A DNA stretch of 64,000 nucleotides from Circinella minor (Eukaryota > Mucoromycota > Mucoromycetes > Mucorales > Lichtheimiaceae): contig JAEPRB010000167.1 of NCBI GenBank assembly GCA_016758965.1, positions 25,485-89,484 on the forward strand, written 5' to 3'. Shown piece after piece: positions 1 to 11,000 of the stretch (its first letter is position 1; every line of letters starts with the position of its first letter). A program made the translations under genes and the position numbers. A model generated the notes under the pieces. The model worked only from the letters and a program-made list of their open reading frames with translations, did not search any database and had not been told where the DNA came from.

Positions 1-139
1 TGTTGCCTTTTTTCTTTTCGGATAAATTCTCAAAGTGGGGAATATGGTCCTTGATCAATTGCTTAACATATTGGTCATATTCTTCTTTTGATTGACGGGT
101 GTTAGATTGAGAATTTATTGCTTGATTTGAGGAAGACAT
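1..139 (-). CDS. 5' end of an unidentified protein gene (runs off the window)
   Basis: An ATG on the minus strand at 139-137 opens a frame of 46 codons that stays open to the window edge. The peptide is polar, starting MSSSNQAINSQS and continuing with a charged, probably helical stretch (KEEYDQYVKQLIKDHIPHF). No family is recognisable from this piece. The ATG is preceded on its own strand by an A/T-rich leader. It could be a complete first exon or only part of one. The neighbouring sequence is repeat-rich, so it may belong to a transposon or a lineage-specific gene. Confidence 0.4.
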   Translation of the reverse strand, partial: MSSSNQAINSQSNTRQSKEEYDQYVKQLIKDHIPHFENLSEKKKGN

Positions 140-327
140 TTTATAAAAAAAAATACTGTGGGTTACAATGTAAATAAAAAAAAGAATTTGTAGATTACAA
201 TGTAAATAATAGCAAAATAGCTCATATTTATATATCTTTAATAAAGCATATCGTATGTGTAATAACATCATCAAATGGTGTAATGGTAATATCTTATAAC
301 GTAATAGTAGAAATTATCCAATAGTGA

Positions 328-652
328 AAATCGCGCATAACGTCAAAGCACGCAATAATGTAAATTATACAAGAAGTCGAAGCACGCAATAATGAAATTC
401 ATACAAGAAACCAAATCACCCAATGTTGAAGGTAGTAAAGCACGCAATAGTGAAAATTATGCAAAAGGTTAAATTACGCCATAATGCGAATCATGCAAGA
501 AGCTAAATCACGCAAAATAATGAAAATCATACAAGTAACCACATCACCCAATGTTGAAGGTAGTAAAGCACGCAATAGTGAAAATCATGCAAAAAGTTAA
601 ATTACGCCATAATGCGAATCATGCACAAAAGTAAAAGCACACAATAATGGAA
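328..652. repeat. Minisatellite of ~33 bp units with a 128 bp higher-order period
   Basis: About ten degenerate units of 24-37 bp follow one another, most containing a core like AAGCACGCAATAATGAAAA followed by TCATACAAG. A block of units (one ~24 bp short unit with CACCCAATGTTGAAGG, then three longer ones) is repeated once with a period of exactly 128 bp: copies start near 416 and 544 and are almost identical over about 83 bp. No coding frame runs through it. Confidence 0.8.
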
Positions 653-1399
653 GGCACATGATGGTTTACTATTGTAATTTAGTCGTAACGCTATTTCTGA
701 AAACGGAAAATGATGTATACGAAGAAGAAAACGACCATTTTTTGATTTTTTTAAGAAACTGTATTAAGTCTTTCAAGAAATGAATGGATGTGTTGGTATG
801 GCAACAAACAAGTTTTGGAAGAGAAAAAATGTAATGAGGTTTTTTTTATTTATTTTTTATCAAATAAAAAGATCTTTTATCTTAGTTTTTTTTGGCTGAA
901 ACGAGATAGTTTTTACTAGTATTATGGTGAAAAGAGACATTGGCTAAAAATATATAAGAAAATTATGTTTTTTATTCATTTTTTTTTAATATAATGCATT
1001 TCGATACAAAGCTATAATTAATAACACTATGGGTGGCACCAGTGGGAACCCAAAGTCAAGTAACAATTGTTATTCGACAAAGTTTTGCCTGATAACATAA
1101 GTTATTACTCCGACGGGTTCCCATTCAGCTGGGAACCCAAAAATTTTTTGGGAACCTGAATGAAATATAATACTTGTTTTCTTTATTTTTAATATGTATG
1201 TGCAAACTATTATATGGACATGATTATTACTATTATTATGTACTTTTTTTTTTTTACTTTGTAATTTGTTATTATTTATCTTTTTTTTGAATGCTTTTTT
1301 TTTTCATTAATAAACGCTATAAAAAAAAAGAGAAAGGAAAGTTTGGATATGTAAAAAATAGAAGGGGAAGAGGAGATAAGAGCAGAGGAGAAAATCAAC
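653..1399. other. AT-rich intergenic sequence with an inverted GGGAACCC motif
   Basis: No credible gene. At 1038-1160 the motif GTGGGAACCCAAA appears, then GACGGGTTCCCATT in the opposite orientation, then CTGGGAACCCAAA again. These look like the remains of a short inverted-repeat element. The rest is T/A runs, presumably the 3' flank of the gene ending at 1400. Confidence 0.5.
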
Positions 1400-3871
1400 C
1401 TATTGACTTGTGCTTGATTCATTATTTTTATTTGTCTTGAGCTTTCTTTTGCCGCTGGATTTAGGAATTGATTCAGCATTAGGGGGAATAAACGAATCCG
1501 GGATTTTTGTAAATGTAATGTTGTGACCTTCGTGGTCTTTGTATCTCTCAACAATTTTTTCCTTCATTTGTAACACCAAAGTCTAAAATATACAGTCAAT
1601 CCATCCAAATAATTATCAATATCAGTATTAAGAAGATAAAGTATAATAAGTGTTAAATAAAAAGTGTCACATACCTTGATTTGATTTAAACCTTCTACTG
1701 CATTATCAATTTGTTTGAAATTGTGTGGTTGACCGGGAAGATCAAACTTTTTCAATTCGATCAATTCAAACACATAGGCATGATTTAATTGTAGTTTATA
1801 TGTTGTACAATTGTATCCTATTTTAAACCCGTTAGAATCTATAGTCCTATTCTTTTTAAAAGAAACTTTATCTCCAAGTGAATCAGTAAAACGTACCGTT
1901 CATCACCATACCAAAGACAACTGGACTTGGAACCTTGTCGATTACCAACTTCGAAAGCATTTCTCTGAGCATATTTCCAGTCTTGACAAGATCACTACCT
2001 TCCGGTCCGCCAACGCGTTTCACTTCAACAACAAATAGATCATATCGCCGTCGCTTTACTTCAGCATAGACAGTGAAATCAGGTTGTTTTTGTTCGCCTT
2101 TTTTTCCTTTACAATAATCAAGAGACGCATTCGCCCTATATATAAGTAATAAGTTAGATTTGAAGACTCTCTATAATCACAATAACACCTGATCATACCA
2201 ATGATAATTCAAACGATTGTCTGCGGCGAAAATCCAATGTAATGGTGAATGTAAGATATAATGAACTAGTGTGTCTTCGTTCACTTCTTTGTCATTCTTT
2301 TTGAATGGAGTATTCGCAATATCATATATAGTTCGTGCATATGAGGTGATGTAAGTATTATTAAGACCGAGTGCTTGAGTCTTAAATCCCAATAATGTTT
2401 TTTCCAAGATAAATTCGTCCCGAGTTTCGTTATTCAAGATCTATTTTTATCAACATAAATCATATCAATTAGACATTTAGAAAATAATGGATGTCTCCAA
2501 TATCAAAAAAATAACCCAATACTTTACATTATCAACTGTTTTAGACCACGTTAATACCTGTACCGGTAATGCTTCGAAACCTTGGCTTCGTTCAAACGTA
2601 ACATCAAGCTTTTCTTCAATATATGGTTTCAATTGATCGCGTATTGTAATAAGATAAACACAATTTAAACTTCTGTAATGTTTCAAATTAATATCATGGT
2701 CAGTTAAGGTTCATAAAGCTGTAATACACCCGAATTCAATTGTAAAATCGCTACTTACAAAGCTCGTGTAGAACTAATAGCCTTGTGATCCTTCTTATTT
2801 TTCTTAAGTGATCTTGTTCGATAATTATTAAGAATGTTGGTCATATTTACCAATTTCTCTCCTTGCTTGACGAACCACTATTCCAGAAATTAAAACAAAA
2901 AATGTGTGTCAGCAAGTCGACAAATCAAATTATTTATATAATAAAAAAAAATAAGTTTTCCCTCATACATACACAATCCTTTTCTTCAACTACTAATTTT
3001 TCTTGAAAAACCGAACCATGAATGTCTTTTGTTTTACGACGTTCATTGTCGTCAATGGTTGAATAAGACGTATCATGTAAGGTAAGATTGTATTCCATCA
3101 AATCATCATCTGATAATTCTTCACTATAGTCAGATGCCCGATCTTCTCCGTTCACATCTTCAAATTGCTCTTCTACATCGGTACATGTCAGATCAATGAT
3201 TCCTTGCTCCTCGTTGAGTTGACCTATACACAATGAAACCATTGTCAGTGACTTTATATATATATATATAAAGATAAAAAATTTATTATCCATTGTCCAT
3301 AGACGTTTGATTGTTACTAACCACGATCCAGATGTGATTGCTTATCAGCTGAAGAAGAATTATGATCGGTAGATGATGCTGGTGCTTCATTTATAGTGGG
3401 TGTACTGGTATCAGGACGTGTATCGATACTGCTGTTATCCTCCTTATCAACAATTGGATCAGCAATTCGTCTACAAGTAAGTGTAAAAAAATACTAAACT
3501 TGTGTTTCTTTCTTTCTTTTCACTTGAAATTACGTTCAAAAGTACCTTCTTTGCGTGATTCTTTCTTCCTCCCCTTCTCCAATGCGTTTCATTGTATTTA
3601 ACACGCTTTTAGTTAATCCAGCCTCTGTCTCTTTTCGAGATTCAGACACGCTTTTACCACGCCAATAATCAGCTTCGAGACTACTGCCTTTCCAAGTTGA
3701 AAAGGCAGCCTTCAGTTCTGCTACATTTGCAAGAGTAGATAGTTGTTTTGATTGTAAAATATTTGAGTATCTGCTGTTCGCCTGTTCTATGTTCGTTAAA
3801 CCGAAATTATCAGCAAAAGATTCAATTGAGAGAACTCCAGCATTATTGATACACCACTGAATGTCGATCAT
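1400..3871 (-). CDS. Nine-exon gene for a 588-residue protein with a PD-(D/E)XK nuclease-like signature
   Basis: Model on the minus strand: exons 3871-3546, 3470-3322, 3223-2973, 2877-2759, 2672-2558, 2440-2199, 2135-1897, 1817-1675, 1582-1400. All introns are GT..AG, phases match at every junction, and the total is 1767 nt (589 codons with stop). The N-terminal ~110 residues are helical; residues ~110-270 are acidic and low complexity; the C-terminal half is globular. Residues 419-421 read PDF, and 433-440 read DLFVVEVK, a hydrophobic strand ending in E-V-K. This is the spacing and order of the PD-(D/E)XK phosphodiesterase core, followed by a helix (SDLVKTGNMLREML). The tail is basic and polar. 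Known: this fold occurs in restriction and repair nucleases and in many fungal repeat genes. Nuclease activity is inferred, not shown. No lesion is visible, unlike neighbouring accessory genes. Confidence 0.75.
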
Positions 3872-4987
3872 TATTAAAAGCTTCTTTTAAGTATTGAAAA
3901 TATATGAGTTGTGTTTTTGTAGGGTTTTTGTAGTGACAAAGAAAAAAAAAAGAGGAGGAACGCGTTTTTTGCTTAAACGCTCGAGCCTTTTTTTCCCCCA
4001 CTGATTTTGAATTTTGTTGATGCCGCTTTTTTATTTCTACACTTTTAAATAATCAAACCCGGTATCGTCATCATGCACATATCAAAACATAATATATTAC
4101 CTGTTGTTGTCTAAAAGAGAAGTCTTGTCACAGTCAAAGAAATATGTTAAAGAAACGAAAACAATCATTATAATCGTAATAAATAGTATTGGCTTGCTCT
4201 TTTTATTATATTGTATGATAATAAGAAGAACCAAAATTATTCTCTATCATTTTATAATGATATCCAATTTTTATTATTGTCGCAACAACAAAAACATCTA
4301 TTAACATAACAAATCTGAATATTTTTTAATTCCTTGATACACCTTTAAAAACGATGGTGCATTCATTCTCTGTTTCACAAAAAAAAGGATGGCTTTTTCT
4401 GTTTACGTGAATTTTTATTCCAAACTCTTTTTCCTATCAATCCCTCTTTTTTATCTTCTTCAGTACGCTTCTTTTTCATCCAACATTTTCTTATACATGT
4501 ATTAGATATTTATACAATTACCAGTTAGTCATTCCAAGCCATCAAATCCTAGTACAGCCACTATTGTCGTTGTTCTTCCATGTTACGCTCATAGTACTTT
4601 TTTTAAATACCCCCTTTTGATAGACAATTACTTAATTTGACAACAAACTTTTGTTTCTATTCAAATGGTAATAATATTATACTTTTTATTTGCTATACAA
4701 TGTATTACTAGCATACCATCATCGACTATTATACCAAGATTATCGATTCAGTTGTGGCTGGGTTTTTTTTTCGTGCATTAACTAAACTAGTATACAAACT
4801 ATTCGATTTTGCTAGGTGGGATTCCTTTTTTTTTTGGTTGCAATCATGTTTCTAATTACAGACTTTTAAAATATCCATTCATTTATCATGGTGTTTTATC
4901 AAAGCCTCCACCATTTTCATGTTACTACTACTACTACTTCTTGGTCATGCTGAACCTCTTGGACCTGTTTTCTTGTTCTTATTGTTA
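3872..4987. other. Intergenic; nothing convincing
   Basis: AT-rich sequence upstream of the minus-strand gene that starts at 3871, with a poly-A/purine stretch and an AACGCG box near 3958. Short open frames here have low-complexity translations and no support. Confidence 0.4.
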
Positions 4988-5896
4988 TTATGCCAATGCT
5001 GCATAACGCGCTGTCATATCATAAGAGTTGTTACAGCAAAACATTATGTAAAATATTTTAATGAAATACTTATTAGAACCAAAGCGTCCATGTCGTGTAG
5101 GCGTAAGTGTAGCCTTCATCTTTTCTATTTCCTCGATTTGAAAATCGTGGGCAGGATGTTTTTCATCAACAGAAGACAATATATAACAAGCGAACGCCGT
5201 TTTGTCTGATTTGCACAGAATTTTCTGGAAAGCTCTTGATGATATAGCACTTCTAAGAAGTTTTGCCTCTTTTTCTAAGTTATCCAATTGAAACAAAACT
5301 CGGCTACCATTGTGTTCCACAGTTGTAATTGTATAAAAGTGACTACCGGACTCGGAAGGGCAGTATATTTTTCCGTGTAATCTGTAGTGAACGTTATCTA
5401 AACACAAGTCGTATGTAAAATTTGGGTAGTTGACTTTGTTGGCTTCAATACTAGTGAAGGTGGCAAATATCAAAACAAATGACGGGTATCTTGTTATTTA
5501 TTAGAGTGTTCTGAAAAAGCATCACAATTCTCGCATCGGACTGTGCTTGGGTTCAAAACATGATGTCCGTAAAATATGTTACTGAAATGTAGTAGTTTCT
5601 TTTCTTTTGGCTTGTGATCAAAGTCGATATATTGTCTTATAATTCGAGTTCGGAGGTTCATATATGGCAGTTTTCAATAAATTTTTCGCGGTGATAACAA
5701 AAAGTTCAAGTCTTAGTAAAACATTCAATTTTACAGAAAGTTTTATAAGCATGCAGAGACTGTACTGGGAAATAATTTCTTTGGCTGAAGCCGGATACCC
5801 TATGCTGATTTGACGATCAGTCTCCAGAGAGCTTTTAATTTCTCTGAATTTCAGAGCATACAAAAAAAAAATCACTAACTCTTTTCCACAGCCCAC
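4988..5896 (-). pseudogene. Broken gene fragment with ubiquitin-specific-protease-like features
   Basis: The minus-strand frame 5473-4988 (161 codons) carries YRLHGKIYCPSESGSHFYTI, followed about 17 residues later by QLDNL. This resembles the histidine-box region of USP-type deubiquitinases (strand, G-x-HFY, then a short acidic Asp/Asn motif). Just upstream, around 5535-5520, another frame has a CENC zinc-finger-like pair, then a TAA. Further upstream (5896-5618) an open frame of weaker resemblance precedes it. No set of splice sites I tried joins these into one frame. What is seen: motifs and stops. Known: USPs carry a zinc-binding finger before the His box. Inference: a decayed, possibly transposon-borne USP-like gene. 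A chance resemblance is possible. Confidence 0.35.
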
Positions 5897-5968
5897 TCCT
5901 TAGTTATCATTGAGATATTGTGTTTATGATACTTTATTTATAAAGATGAAATATATCGACATAATTGC

Positions 5969-6735
5969 TGAAGAGCCCCCTCATCGCTAACCAGCCATAT
6001 GAGTAGTATGATGAGTTGATCATGGTGTCCAACGCTGCCGGTCACTGGAGCTAATCCACAATCAATTACACCCATCTTCAGCATTGTACTTGATATTTTT
6101 TTTTTGCTATGGCAACCTAGTAAAAAAAGTAATAGCTCTTTGTTAGATCTATTTCAAATAATAGCAAAAAAAAAGCACCTATCTTAACGATCTAACAAGA
6201 ATAGTCGAAAAACAAGACGAGAAGCTCCAGCAATGCCGCCAGTCACTGCCTTTTAAGACGTTGTATACATCCCCAGGGAAAAGCTGGCTAGTCTTCTGTA
6301 GAAATGTATCAACCGCCCACTGTACTCTTCTTGTTCCTGCTGAAGAACCCCCTCATCGCTAACCAGCCATATGAGTAGTATGATGAGTTGATCATGGTGT
6401 CCAACGCTGCCGGTCGCTGGAGCTAATCCACAATCAATTACACCCATCTTCAGCATTGTACTTGATATTTTTTTTTGCTATGGCAACCTAGTAAAAAAAG
6501 TAATAGCTCTTTGTTAGATCTATTTCAAATATACACACTCTCTTTCTCTTTTTCTTTTTCTGTCAATAGCAAAAAAAAAGTACCTATCTTAAAGATCTAA
6601 CAAGAATAATCGAAACACAAGACGAGGAGCTCCAGCAATGCCGCCAGTCACTGCCTTTTAAGGCGTTGTATACATCCCCAGGGAAAAGCTGGCTAGTCTT
6701 CTGTAGAAATGCATCAAGCCGCCCACTGTACTCTT
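5969..6735. repeat. Tandem duplication, two copies of 372 and ~395 bp
   Basis: Copy A (5969-6340) and copy B (6341-6735) are nearly identical. Anchors: CCTCATCGCTAACCAGCC at 5979 and 6351, and AAAAGCTGGCTAGTCTTC at both ends. Copy B carries an extra ~34 nt pyrimidine-rich insert near 6530-6565. Each unit contains internal inverted repeats: TTTTTTGCTAT against ATAGCAAAAAA, and TTGTTAGATC against GATCTAACAA. A 67-codon open frame spans the copy junction on the minus strand, but it shows no recognisable domain. Confidence 0.85.
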
Positions 6736-7616
6736 GTTAAACAATCTACAAATTTTTTTGGTCCAAAATAGCACTTTTTAATAAAACTGGCTCGTTGTAG
6801 ATACATTTACAAAAATAAACACTATAATTACTTACTATTTAGAGACCCCCAATACTAACCTAGCAACCTTGTTTTGAATGGATTCGCGTCTTTTTTTTTA
6901 AACCGTATAATTAATTGTTGCTTGGGTGTATTAGTTAAAAAGAGGAAAAAAAAAATACAGAGCGACAAATTGATATTCCCGTATAGCGTTGAAAGTTAAA
7001 TTTGGTCACCAAAAATGAAAATGAGCCTTGATTTTGAAAGTGGACCGTGATTTGAAAATGAGCCAAAATTATATTACGTAGCTGATGAAAATGAGCTATG
7101 AAGCTTTTGTATCGAGCTGCAGAAAATAAATATGGGCCATCAGATAATAAAAATGAATAGAATCCAAAATCGAAGAACATTTCTTTCGCCGGTGGTATTG
7201 ATATCATTATCTGTGGTGTTATGGTCTTCCATGATGACAACAAATTTAAAATGAATAAAGATGTTTAAGAACAAAAAAATATCTCTTTTTGACATAACAT
7301 TGACAACATATATATATATGTTGAACTTCTCTGACCCAAAATTATAACTATGCCATTTTCGAAGATTGCTAGCTTGGATTTGCTTGGCATGGATCAACTT
7401 TAAGATTGGTGGCTCAATTTCATTCAAGTAGCTCAATTTGGAAAATTAGGGCCCGAATAATATGTATGGGGGAAGACGAATCAATTTTTTCATTTTTGGG
7501 AAAGCAGCCCGAAGCGTAAGCTTCGGGGAGCTTTACCATAAATTAAGATAATTTCTATGGTGCATCGTATTTTATTGAAATAGTTATATTTTATGTTTTA
7601 GAAAGATACTAAGTGA
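6736..7616. other. Non-coding stretch with repeated AAAATGAGC motifs
   Basis: Between 7010 and 7110 the motif GAAAATGAGC occurs three times. Between 7408 and 7440 the reverse form GCTCAATTTCATT / GCTCAATTT occurs twice. This is the pattern of a small inverted-repeat element with subterminal repeats, roughly 7010-7445. No gene is supported. The 3' end of the transposon gene lies just to the right. Confidence 0.4.
7508..7527. terminator. Perfect hairpin just beyond the transposon gene
   Basis: CCCGAAGC-GTAA-GCTTCGGG forms an 8 bp GC-rich stem with a 4 nt loop, standing out in AT-rich DNA. It lies ~90 nt past the stop of the minus-strand transposon gene. It could be part of the transposon end or an RNA 3' hairpin; neither can be decided from sequence alone. 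Confidence 0.35.
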
Positions 7617-7986
7617 CTAATGGGAATTATGAGAAGTGTTACCTTTGATTTTAAAGCATTTTGCTCTATTGTTTTTTCCTGGGCACTTTACATCATGACA
7701 GATACTGCATGTTTTTTGGCGGATAGGGGGGAGATTACTAATTTTTGTACGGATACTACCATGGTTACTAAGGTTACTGCTGGCAATAGGCCGTGGAGAA
7801 AGTGATGCAGACATGATATTAACTGACTGTTATATTTGAGATTCTATGTATTGACCATACAGCAAGGTTATTTTATGGAATATTCAATTACATTGGTTCA
7901 ATATTATCATATTCTCCATCATAAATGGATCTTTGATATTACCTTGCTTATTATTTTGCTTTTGCTGTTGCTGTTGCTGTTGCTGC

Positions 7987-8026
<40 letters not shown>

Positions 8027-11000
8027 GATAAAGCTGTTGTTGTGTATTCTTTATTTGTGGTAACTGGTGAGAAACAATAGTATTATTTAAGTATTGAATA
8101 TTGTTATTGAAAGGTATAGCAAATGTTTGAGGCGAATATATATGATGAGGATACGGAAGTGGCAAAAGCGAAGAAGGTTGTATAATGCTGTTGAGAGGAA
8201 GGTTGGTTTGTTGCTGTTCAATTCGTGGTGTTTTGGAATGAACTGGTATTTGAGCTGCTGGTGCTATTCGTTTTCGTGTTGACAATTTTAATGTACAGCT
8301 CATATTGTTTAACGCCTCTTTATTGTTATAGATCGTTTTGCTGATATTTTCAGACTCTCTCCATCTAGTGTTATAATAACTACGCAAATGTTCATGTGTT
8401 TTATAGAAAATGTTAACTCCATCAACATCAGATAGTGACCAAATTTTTGTAAACCTATCAAAATCAATTTCTTTTTCTATATGATCTGGAAATTTTTCAA
8501 GTAAGATTTGTTTAAATAGTTCTTTTTCGGTTGGGGTATGTACGGGCAATATAGCATGGGCTGTTTGTTGACGTCGTGCAAGAAACTTATGCTGTGCTCC
8601 TGGGACCTGTAATGTAGAGCTGTAAATCATAATCAATGTAGCTATATCTAATGATGTTGCTGGCGGAAGAGTTGACAGTTTGGCAAGCGTGGGTCGATTT
8701 AATTCAGTTGGATCCATAATACCTGGTGTTGCTTTTTCAATTCCCAATTTGGTCATCATGGCTGTAGACAGAGGCGAGATTCCAAAATATTCATTGGACG
8801 ATACCAGTTGTATTGTATGTCTATGAATTCCAGGTTCATTATCAATACATGGCATTCCGAGAGATACTTGCAAGTCGTTGATATGTTGTGTTATCCAAGG
8901 GTCGTAATGACCTTGGTGTACAGGACCATATCGATTTACCGTTCCAACCTTATTACATAAATGTAAGATTTACAATAGATTTATACGCTTGTTTATTATC
9001 AATTTCCTTACATTAATATTGTGGCGAAGTCTATAGTCTGCCAACGCAGAATCGGTGAGTTCAACACTAGCACCAAATGATCCAAAACGACGAATAATGT
9101 TTTGGTGGATGCCACCCTCCAATGAATTTGTCCCACGGCTACAGCGATATAACCAAACCATCACGATCAGTACCCTTGACAAAATAAAAAGGAATTCCCG
9201 GTGGATCAGAAACATGTCCTTGATGAATTGCTTTTAACACATTTGCTGCTTGCTGCCAATTTTCATAGTCAAACAATGGTCTACCAGTTCTTGCACACCG
9301 TAGTGGCCCATATGTTTTGAAAGGTCTTTGACAACTGGATATAATATGCTGGGTGGTGGTATTACACCTTCATAATAATTATACACGTTAACATATGTAC
9401 CTTAAATATCTTACTTTTCAAATGTCTGTAAAACTATACTTATGCTTACGTCTGACTCGTCGCAATACCCAATCCGGATTTTCAGAAAGTTTCTTTTCCC
9501 ATGTTGTACCTTGCTTTTCAAGAACATTTTTAACCTTATTTTTGTCATCTTCATCTACAACAAATAGTGCATCTCGAAATGCCCGAGAGAATACTTTCGA
9601 TAACCCATGTTTGCGAGATACTTTAATCAAGTCCATCGAATGGAAAGCGTCTTTTAAAATTCTCGATCGAATGGGTTCTAGATCTTCACAGTCCTTAACC
9701 TGATTTTCCACATCTAGCTGATTAAATTGCTGTTCACCATAAAACAGACTTGCTTAATCGATATCTTTGTTAATTAATTGTGAATTACCGTCTTTGTCAA
9801 CAAAGCCCAACTCATTGTTATCATTATCTTCAGTGTCACTAGAAGTCAAATCGGCATCGTCAGGAATAGTAGAAATTGGATCAATGTCTTGGTTAGTCAC
9901 ACTAATAGCATTTCACATATATTTACACCAGTATACATAGCATGTTAACTGGTGTTTTTTAATACATACTTGCTGTTGTATCTGGTATTTGCAAAGAATT
10001 TACTGAAGTCGAAGTATGTATAACTGGCTGTTGAACAGAGACTGCTTTATATGTGCGTAACTCAGAGATGCGAACGACTACATCAAATGGCAAAGTTGAT
10101 CCAAGGTCACGCAAACACTTATCATGTGCCTTCACCATTGCACCAGGTATAACGACCTTCTTTAATGTTACAATGACTTCATTTTTCTTGACATTAATAT
10201 CATCCAGTTTGTTCTTTTGCTCAGCAATCTCACCATATGCTGCAGCATCATGAACATATCCACCTGAATGGAAAGAAATATTTGTCCCTTATGTTGTATA
10301 GATGTGTATATATTTTAGTTATAGTTTTGCATGACTAAGTAATATATGATTCTGATAAATATAAAATTCCAGCATTTACCTATTTCAACCGGCTTACAAA
10401 TTCGTGTACCAATGATACCATGTCTTTTTACTTCATCAAAAATTTTTAAGGAGCCCCAGGCATCTAATGCAGCATATTCCACTTGATTTTGAGAGAGTTG
10501 AGGTGCATCCCAATTACCGAGACGTATATCATCATCTTTTAGCAACGTGTGTTCCAATACAGCCTCACAAATTCGAGCAAGACCCATACGTCCATCGTTT
10601 ATAGCACCTTGACTTTTACAAAAAGCACCCAATTCGAACCCTCCTTTACAAGCAATTTTGAAATCTCGTTCGATCTTTTTAAGGTCACCATTGACATTTC
10701 GTCCGACCTTTACAATAGTGTCTGATTCGAGTAACTTACACAAGGAACCTGGTAATTTGTCGAGACGTGCAACACAGCAAACAAGCACAGTATCATGACC
10801 AGCAATTTGTATTGTTGAAAATTTTCCTTGTCGTTTAGTACGTTGATTTACTGGCCATTCACAATCTAGGCCGATTACTTGCATAGATTGATTATTTATC
10901 TTTTTAATAAATTCGTCGAGGTTGATATCAATATCTTGATATTGGCTGATGCACCTTATGACGACTTCATCTTTGGGAATTTGAAGTAGTGGATATGATG

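Noticed and set aside
6253..6456. 67-codon frame across the tandem duplication
   Set aside because: It spans the junction of two copies and shows no domain or splice support.
7836..8063. Poly-Leu open frame on the plus strand
   Set aside because: It is the antisense of the poly-Gln run of the transposon gene.
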